DNA from: Oscillospiraceae bacterium
Lineage (GTDB): Bacteria; Bacillota; Clostridia; Oscillospirales; Oscillospiraceae
NCBI GenBank assembly: GCA_017416685.1
Contig: JAFQBN010000021.1
Location: 1-43,033 of the forward strand
Reading direction: 5' to 3'
DNA length: 43,033 bases
Made by a program: the position numbers and the translations under genes. The notes beneath the pieces were generated by a model. It was not told the origin of the DNA. It made no database searches and saw nothing but the letters and a program-made list of their open reading frames with translations. This document shows positions 38,472 through 43,033 of the stretch, piece after piece (position 1 is the first letter of the stretch; each line of letters starts with the position of its first letter).

Positions 38472-39689
38472 TTACAGCATATTCACAATGCGCTCCACGG
38501 CTTCCTTGGTGGCTTCCGCGCCGCCGAAGGCAGTCAGGCGGACATAGCCCTCGCCGCTGGGGCCGAAGCCGGAGCCGGGAGTCGTGGCTACATTCGCCTT
38601 GTCCAGCACCAGGTCAAAGAAGTCCCAGGAACTCATGCCAGCGGGAGTCTTCAGCCAGATGTAGGGGGCATTCACGCCGCCGGAGGCAGACAGCCCCGCA
38701 CGGCTCAGACCCTCGCGGATGACCTTGGCGTTATTCAGGTAGTACTCAATGGACTCGCGGGTCTGGGCGCGGCCCTCGGGGGTGTAGATGGCGGCGGCGC
38801 CCCGCTGGATGACGTAGGGTACGCCGTTGAACTTGGTACACTGGCGGCGGTTCCACAGGGCGTTTAGTTTTGCGCCGTCCCGCTCCAGCTCCTTGGGCAC
38901 CACGGTGTAGGCACAGCGGTTGCCGGTGAAGCCGGCGGTCTTGGAGTAGGAACGGAACTCGATGGCGCAGGTGCGGGCACCCTCGATCTCATAGATGGTG
39001 TGAGGCACATCCTCCTCGGTGATAAAGGCCTCATAGGCGGAATCGTACAAAATCACGCTGCCGTTCTTGTTGGCATAGTCGACCCAATCCTGCAGCTGCT
39101 GGCGGGTGGCGACGGCGCCGGTGGGGTTGTTGGGGAAGCACAGGTAGATGAGGTCAGCCTTTTCTGCAGGAATTTCGGGGGCAAAGCCGTTGGACTCCAC
39201 ACAGGGCATATAGACCAGCTTGTTCCAGCGGCCCAGCTCCTGCTGGTACTCCCCTGCCCGGCCGGCCATGGCATTGGTGTCCACGTAGACGGGATACACG
39301 GGGTCGCACACGGCCACCACGTTGTCCACACCGAAGATGTCGCCGATATTGCCGCAGTCGCTCTTGGCGCCGTCGGACACAAAGATCTCGTCGGGAGCAA
39401 TGTCCACGCCACGGGTCTTGTAATCAAACTCGGCAATGGCGCTGCGCAAAAAATCGTAACCCTGCTCGGGGCCGTAACCGCGGAAGGTCTCCGCCGCGCC
39501 CATCTCGTCCACGGCCTTGTGCATGGCCTCAATGACCGCAGGAGCCAGGGGGCGGGTCACGTCGCCGATGGACAGCTTGATGATCTTGGCCTCGGGGTGA
39601 GCGGCAGAATAGGCGCCGATGCGGCGGGCCACCTCGGAAAACAGATAGCTGCCGGGCAGCTTCAGAAAGTTTTGATTTACCTTGGTCAT
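38472..39689 (-). CDS. dapL: LL-diaminopimelate aminotransferase
   Basis: A 405-residue PLP aminotransferase that converts tetrahydrodipicolinate directly to LL-diaminopimelate for lysine and peptidoglycan, bypassing the DapC/D/E steps. [49 protein letters not shown] and the PLP lysine in [15 protein letters not shown] (Lys250) fit the DapL class. ATG 39689 follows AAGGAG. It lies only 12 bases after glnA and is probably co-transcribed with it, coupling glutamine synthesis to a glutamate-consuming transamination. Confidence 0.95.
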   Translation of the reverse strand: MTKVNQNFLKLPGSYLFSEVARRIGAYSAAHPEAKIIKLSIGDVTRPLAPAVIEAMHKAVDEMGAAETFRGYGPEQGYDFLRSAIAEFDYKTRGVDIAPDEIFVSDGAKSDCGNIGDIFGVDNVVAVCDPVYPVYVDTNAMAGRAGEYQQELGRWNKLVYMPCVESNGFAPEIPAEKADLIYLCFPNNPTGAVATRQQLQDWVDYANKNGSVILYDSAYEAFITEEDVPHTIYEIEGARTCAIEFRSYSKTAGFTGNRCAYTVVPKELERDGAKLNALWNRRQCTKFNGVPYVIQRGAAAIYTPEGRAQTRESIEYYLNNAKVIREGLSRAGLSASGGVNAPYIWLKTPAGMSSWDFFDLVLDKANVATTPGSGFGPSGEGYVRLTAFGGAEATKEAVERIVNML

Positions 39690-39701
39690 ATTGATCGCTC
39701 C

Positions 39702-41033
39702 TTAATACACGGTAATGTACTTCTCGGTCTCCCAGGAGGACACGCGTGTGCGGTATTCGTTCCACTCCTTGCGCTTGCCCTCAATATAGTTCTCGGCCAC
39801 GTGCTCGCCCAACACATCCAAAATCAGCTGATCCTTCTCCAGCTCGTCCAGCGCCTCACGCAGGCTGCCGGGCAGACTGTCAATGTGATGGGCGACCCGG
39901 GTATCCTTGCCCATCTCAAAGATGTTCTCGGTGATCTCGGGGGGCGGGGTCAGCTTCTTCTCAATGCCGTCCAGTCCGGCAGCCAGACACACCGCAACCG
40001 CCAGATAGGGATTGCAGGAGGGATCGGGGTTGCGCAGCTCCACGCGGGTGGCCTTGCCCCGGGCGGCGGGGATACGGATCAGGGCCGAGCGGTTGGAGGC
40101 AGACCACGCCTTATAGCAGGGGGCCTCATAACCGGGCACCAGCCGCTTATAGGAATTGACCAGAGGGTTGGTAATGGCGGTAAATCCCTTCACATGGGCC
40201 AGCAGACCGGCAATGAAGTGATAGGCAGTATCGGACAGCTGGCGGGGGTCATCGGGATCGTAAAACACATTCTGTCCTTCCTTAAACAGGGACATATTCA
40301 TGTGCATACCGTTGCCCGCCACACCGTAAATAGGCTTGGGCATAAAGGTGGCATGAAGCTTGTGCTTCTGGGCGATGGTCTTGGCCACCAGCTTGAAGGT
40401 CATGACCTTGTCGGCACCGTCCAGCGCCTCGGCATACTTAAAGCCGATCTCGTGCTGACCGGCAGCCACCTCATGGTGGACGGCCTCGATCTCAAAGCCC
40501 ATCTTCTCCAGCACCATGCACATTTCACGCCGGGCAGGCTCTCCCCGGTCCAGAGGGCCAAGGTCGAAGTAGCCCACCTCGTCATTGGTGTGGGTGGTTG
40601 GGTTGCCCCGCTCGTCGGTCTCGAACATGAAAAATTCCATCTCCGGGCCGATGTTGAAGGTGTCAAAGCCCATGTCCTTGGCGCGCTGGATGACCCGGTG
40701 CAGCACACCGCGGGGGTCGCCCACGAAGGGGGTTCCGTCGGGGTTATGCACGTCGCACACCAGTCGGGCCACTTTGCCGTACTCCGGCTGCCAGGGCAGC
40801 TGGACAAAGCTGTTCAGGTCGGGGTACAGATACTGGTCGGACTCGTTGATACGCACGAAACCCTGAATGGAGGAGCCGTCGATGGCGATCTCGTTGTTCA
40901 CGGCCTTCTCGATTTGAGAGGCGGTAATGACCACGTTCTTCAGCTGGCCGAAAATATCCACAAACTGCATGCGGATAAACTCGATGCCTTCTTCCTTGAC
41001 AATGCGGATAACGTCCTCTTTTGTGTAAGCCAT
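39702..41033 (-). CDS. glnA: Glutamine synthetase, type I
   Basis: A 443-residue GSI-alpha-type enzyme making glutamine from glutamate, ammonia and ATP. The beta-grasp N terminus (EFIRMQFVDIFGQLKNV), the Mg/ATP loop EVAAGQHEIGFKYA, MPKPIYGVAGNGMHMNMSLF and NSYKRLVPGYEAP are conserved. GSI-alpha enzymes lack the adenylylation control of longer GSI-beta forms and are instead feedback inhibited. A perfect TTGACA-17-TATAAT promoter precedes it, and the leader of about 50 bases has AAAAGGGG as ribosome site. It is followed by dapL after 12 bases. Confidence 0.98.
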   Translation of the reverse strand: MAYTKEDVIRIVKEEGIEFIRMQFVDIFGQLKNVVITASQIEKAVNNEIAIDGSSIQGFVRINESDQYLYPDLNSFVQLPWQPEYGKVARLVCDVHNPDGTPFVGDPRGVLHRVIQRAKDMGFDTFNIGPEMEFFMFETDERGNPTTHTNDEVGYFDLGPLDRGEPARREMCMVLEKMGFEIEAVHHEVAAGQHEIGFKYAEALDGADKVMTFKLVAKTIAQKHKLHATFMPKPIYGVAGNGMHMNMSLFKEGQNVFYDPDDPRQLSDTAYHFIAGLLAHVKGFTAITNPLVNSYKRLVPGYEAPCYKAWSASNRSALIRIPAARGKATRVELRNPDPSCNPYLAVAVCLAAGLDGIEKKLTPPPEITENIFEMGKDTRVAHHIDSLPGSLREALDELEKDQLILDVLGEHVAENYIEGKRKEWNEYRTRVSSWETEKYITVY

Positions 41034-41091
41034 AAAAATACCCCTTTTCTCTCCCGCTTTCCGCGGTTTAAGGCTATTATTTCAATGGTTG

Positions 41092-41120
41092 ATTATATAT
41101 GTGTATTTTTGCTCTGTCAA
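41092..41120 (-). promoter_or_regulatory. Consensus sigma-A promoter of glnA-dapL
   Basis: On the - strand perfect TTGACA (41115-41120), exactly 17 bases, perfect TATAAT (41092-41097). No obvious GlnR or TnrA-type dyad flanks it. Confidence 0.93.
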
Positions 41121-41149
41121 GGCATTTTCCCCGTTTCCACGCAGACATC

Positions 41150-41179
41150 AAAAAGACCCGCCAAACGGCGAGCCTTTTT
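41150..41179 (-). terminator. Terminator upstream of the glnA promoter
   Basis: On the - strand AAAAAGGCTCGCC pairs fully (with G-U pairs) with GGCGGGTCTTTTT around a GTTT loop and ends in T5. It terminates a leftward transcript that starts upstream of glnA, most likely that of the 46-residue membrane peptide gene. Confidence 0.8.
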
Positions 41180-41229
41180 GTCATTATTTGCATCCACGAC
41201 TTCGTGCCAAATGTCTCTGCCGACCTTTT

Positions 41230-41370
41230 TCAGATCATCTTTACCACCCAATAAATGACCCCGTAAATCACGCTGGCACTCACGCCATATACGATCACCG
41301 GACCTGCGACCGTGAACAGCTTGACTGCCATGCCGGTAACGTACCCCTCTGGTTGTGTCAAGATAGACAT
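41230..41370 (-). CDS. Small membrane peptide, 46 residues
   Basis: A short ORF (MSILTQPEGYVTGMAVKLF then a hydrophobic helix AGPVIVYGVSASVIYGVIYW, ending VVKMI). One membrane helix covers most of the C-terminal half. The ribosome site before ATG 41370 is weak (GAAGAA); an internal ATG at 41331 (MAVKLFTV) with AGAGGGG upstream is an alternative start. A terminator 50 bases after the stop supports transcription in this direction. No known family; it could be an intact small membrane protein or the remnant of a larger gene. It was too short for ordinary ORF calling. Confidence 0.45.
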   Translation of the reverse strand: MSILTQPEGYVTGMAVKLFTVAGPVIVYGVSASVIYGVIYWVVKMI

Positions 41371-41394
41371 ACAAAATTCTTCAAAACTATTTGG

Positions 41395-41418
41395 GCGGCC
41401 CACTTTTCAGTGGGCCGC
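41395..41418 (-). terminator. GC-rich hairpin downstream of the MarR-like gene
   Basis: A perfect 9-bp stem GCGGCCCAC / GTGGGCCGC with a 6-base loop. On the - strand it is followed by CCAAATAGTTTTG, a poor U tract, so termination there is only probable. Confidence 0.5.
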
Positions 41419-41510
41419 TCCTGCCACGGGATGTCGTTTGGACTAAATCAGCATACTCACCCGAGAGGCCCAATGGAAGTTCAGAAAAAGTGCAGATTCA
41501 CACGACATTA

Positions 41511-41861
41511 CTATGGCTCATCCGGAAAAGTCAGCTTGACTCCAAAATTTCCAACTTTGACGCAATACGGATTTTTGACTTGGCGCAGATAGCTGTACCA
41601 CCTGTCCATCGGCGAAAGATTTGGATCGGCCTTAATTGTGCGAATATCAACAAGCTGTTCGACCGCTTTGGAAATTGTACCCTTTCTCAAGCCAAGAGCG
41701 TTAACCAGCTCATGCTGTTCCTTTACTTTTCCAGTAGTTAAAGAAAGAATAATCGACGCTTGTATCCCCGAAATCCCCATGAGGTTGTATTGGCGGTTCA
41801 GCCATGGCTGTATGCGCCGAAATAATCTGATATAAGTTTCCATACATTTGCTCTGCGCCAT
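41511..41861 (-). CDS. Short MarR-like winged-helix protein, possibly truncated
   Basis: A 116-residue protein. Residues about 25-75 (GISGIQASIILSLTTGKVKE, then HELVNALGLRKGTISKAVEQ) look like the helix-turn-helix of MarR regulators, preceded by the usual N-terminal helix. It is shorter than normal MarR proteins (about 140-150) and the C terminus (VKNPYCVKVGNFGVKLTF) does not resemble the MarR dimerisation helix, so it may be a decayed or divergent member. No ribosome site is seen at ATG 41861; ATG 41843 (METYIRLF) is an alternative. The region is AT-richer than its neighbours, which may indicate acquisition. Confidence 0.55.
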   Translation of the reverse strand: MAQSKCMETYIRLFRRIQPWLNRQYNLMGISGIQASIILSLTTGKVKEQHELVNALGLRKGTISKAVEQLVDIRTIKADPNLSPMDRWYSYLRQVKNPYCVKVGNFGVKLTFPDEP

Positions 41862-41969
41862 TTAAATCTAAATATAACAATGAACACTTGTCGCAACTAT
41901 AAGGCGGTCAGTCTACTGCAGATTATCCAAAACGCGAACAAGTTCTTCCAGCACAATACTGTCCCTGCA

Positions 41970-42599
41970 TTATTTCTTTGGTAAGATCATATTGATCCCC
42001 CGCTGAAGGGTCTCTGCATTGATTGCTCCCGTTGCCTGGGCAATGCCATGACCCTCCGCATCAATAAAAAGGGTCGTCGGCAGAGAGTAAACACCATAGG
42101 TCATGGCAGCATCGGCGTCCGTATCATAGTACACCGGGAATGAGTAGCCCTGTTCCTCGATGAAAGAGGTTGCACTCTCCAGCGTTTCCCGTCCGGAGGT
42201 CATGTTGACCATGAGGAAATGGACATCCTCTCCCAGCTCGGCGTAGGCATCATCGAAATCCGGCATCTCCATCTTACAGGGGCCGCACCAACTGGCCCAG
42301 AAGTTAAGCACCACAGGCTTCCCAATGAAATCAGACAGATGCACCTCGTTGCCGTCCGGATCATAGACAGTGAAGTCGGGAACCAGAACCTTCTCCGGCT
42401 CCGTTGACTCCTCCCCGGAACCGCCCGTGTCCTGCTGCGGTTCCTCCGGTTGCTGGGCCGTCTGCGCTTCCGTACCGCCCTGTACGGACAGCTGATCCGG
42501 AGCGGCATCCTGTGCCAGCCTGTTATAGAGCACATATGCTCCGCCCAGCAACAGGACGAAAACCAGCGCTATGATCAAAAGCGTTTTATTCTTATTCAT
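41970..42599 (-). CDS. Membrane-anchored TlpA/ResA-like thioredoxin
   Basis: A 209-residue extracytoplasmic redoxin. An N-terminal signal anchor (TLLIIALVFVLLLGGAYVLY, about 6-25) is followed by a low-complexity Gln/Glu/Gly linker and a thioredoxin domain with FWASWCGPCKMEMPDF (redox Cys105 and Cys108) and the cis-Pro segment YSLPTTLFIDAEG. Such proteins keep exported thiols reduced for cytochrome c assembly, spore maturation or oxidoreductase repair. The electron source is the CcdA-type protein encoded just upstream (eight-base gap). ATG 42599 follows AGGAGGT. No cytochrome c genes are visible here. Confidence 0.93.
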   Translation of the reverse strand: MNKNKTLLIIALVFVLLLGGAYVLYNRLAQDAAPDQLSVQGGTEAQTAQQPEEPQQDTGGSGEESTEPEKVLVPDFTVYDPDGNEVHLSDFIGKPVVLNFWASWCGPCKMEMPDFDDAYAELGEDVHFLMVNMTSGRETLESATSFIEEQGYSFPVYYDTDADAAMTYGVYSLPTTLFIDAEGHGIAQATGAINAETLQRGINMILPKK

Positions 42600-42607
42600 A
42601 ATACCTC

Positions 42608-43033
42608 CTAACTGAGCAGGCTGAGCAGCCGCCCAAGAGTCCCGGCAGCCATCAGGATACCGATCAGAACGAGCAGGATGCCGCTGACGGTGTTGATAAC
42701 GTTATAGTTCTTCTTGATCCAGTTAAATGCACTTTTCAGATAATCGATCAGCACAGCGCTGAGAATGAAGGGAATACCCAAACCAAGAGAGTAGGCCAAC
42801 AGCATCAGCATTCCTTCCAGCGCATGCGCCTGCTGGGATGCAAGCATCAGTGCAGAACCCAGAAACGCTCCAACGCAGGGCGTCCACCCAATGGAGAAGA
42901 CCACACCGAACAGAAGTGCCGAAAAGAAACCCATGTTGTTGGTGTTCACAGCACGGTGACTCCCTTTGAACAGATTCAGGTTGAACACACCCAGAAAATT
43001 CAAGCCGAAGACGATCACGATCAAACCGGAAAC
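42608..43033 (-). CDS. ccdA: CcdA-type thiol-disulfide transporter, C-terminal part
   Basis: The last 141 codons of a membrane protein; the frame is open at the window edge, so the start lies outside. It has about four hydrophobic helices. The segment VVFSIGWTPCVGAFLGSAL holds the Cys of the second CcdA repeat (TPC motif), and LAYSLGLGIPFILSAVLI plus the C-terminal hydrophobic helix are typical. CcdA passes electrons from cytoplasmic thioredoxin across the membrane to proteins such as the redoxin encoded next in the operon. The symbol is a family call; a DsbD-like relative is possible. Confidence 0.9.
   Translation of the reverse strand, partial: VSGLIVIVFGLNFLGVFNLNLFKGSHRAVNTNNMGFFSALLFGVVFSIGWTPCVGAFLGSALMLASQQAHALEGMLMLLAYSLGLGIPFILSAVLIDYLKSAFNWIKKNYNVINTVSGILLVLIGILMAAGTLGRLLSLLS

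Noticed and set aside
41894-41969. In-frame continuation after the redoxin stop (VLEELVRVLDNLQ on the - strand)
   Set aside because: It looks protein-like but is only 18 codons, has no ribosome site, and follows a proper stop at a normal family length. A remnant is possible but cannot be supported.

Overview
This is a chromosomal segment from an anaerobic member of the Bacillota, most likely class Clostridia and close to Oscillospiraceae (Oscillibacter, Dysosmobacter, Flavonifractor or Intestinimonas type). The evidence is Gram-positive Shine-Dalgarno sites (AAGGAGG), a lipoteichoic-acid-synthase-like enzyme, NrdR, PcrA and RarA, an LL-diaminopimelate aminotransferase (dapL), and above all a complete gene set for glutamate fermentation through (R)-2-hydroxyglutaryl-CoA with a sodium-pumping glutaconyl-CoA decarboxylase. 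The placement is by gene content and protein resemblance, not by an rRNA marker. The sequence looks GC-rich except in about 41.0-41.95 kb, which is visibly AT-richer.

Layout, left part. 1-3.1 kb: a polyamine ABC transporter operon (potA end, potB, and a fused permease/binding protein potCD) closed by a terminator. 3.2 kb: a 39-residue Asn/Gln-rich small gene with a sigma-G-like promoter. 3.5-5.6 kb (-): an LTA-synthase-family sulfatase-fold membrane enzyme. 5.7-8.5 kb (+): an unknown 170-residue protein, then a DUF1538 double-repeat membrane protein overlapping a tandem P-II-like regulator. 8.6-10.9 kb (-): a tyrosine-phosphorylation module for surface polysaccharide export (Wzz-like protein, BY-kinase, PHP phosphatase). 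11.1-15.35 kb (-): carAB behind a consensus promoter and an attenuator-like hairpin; CarA has Gly where the catalytic Cys of the glutaminase should be. 15.6-16.7 kb (+): DUF421 and DUF4363. 16.7-19.3 kb (-): nth, a YczE/YitT-type membrane protein and rarA with overlapping or close genes. 19.4-21.6 kb (+): glyA and an RlmA-type rRNA methyltransferase. 21.6-25.2 kb (-): a pyridoxamine-phosphate-oxidase-fold protein, nrdR and pcrA. 25.4-26.5 kb: an unknown secreted protein (+) and a cupin (-).

26.5-26.9 kb holds tRNA-Arg(ACG) and a duplicated block of tRNA 3'-end fragments with embedded terminator hairpins.

27.0-36.25 kb (-) is the core of the window: gctA-gctB-gcdA-hgdC-hgdA-hgdB followed, from its own consensus promoter, by gcdC-gcdD-gcdB. 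Together these activate 2-hydroxyglutarate with CoA, dehydrate it to glutaconyl-CoA by a radical mechanism, and decarboxylate it to crotonyl-CoA while exporting Na+. Glutamate dehydrogenase, 2-hydroxyglutarate dehydrogenase and the crotonyl-CoA branch are not in the window. A divergent AraC-family regulator (36.5-37.3 kb) shares an intergenic region containing three copies of TATCGTT and is the obvious candidate regulator. 37.4-38.3 kb (-): a TetR regulator and a small membrane protein. 38.5-41.0 kb (-): glnA and dapL from a perfect TTGACA-17-TATAAT promoter. 41.2-41.9 kb (-): a 46-residue membrane peptide gene and a short MarR-like gene. 42-43 kb (-): a membrane-anchored TlpA/ResA-like thioredoxin and the end of CcdA, which runs off the window.

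I found no CRISPR array, rRNA operon, intact insertion sequence or prophage. All assignments are by reading; no database search was run.
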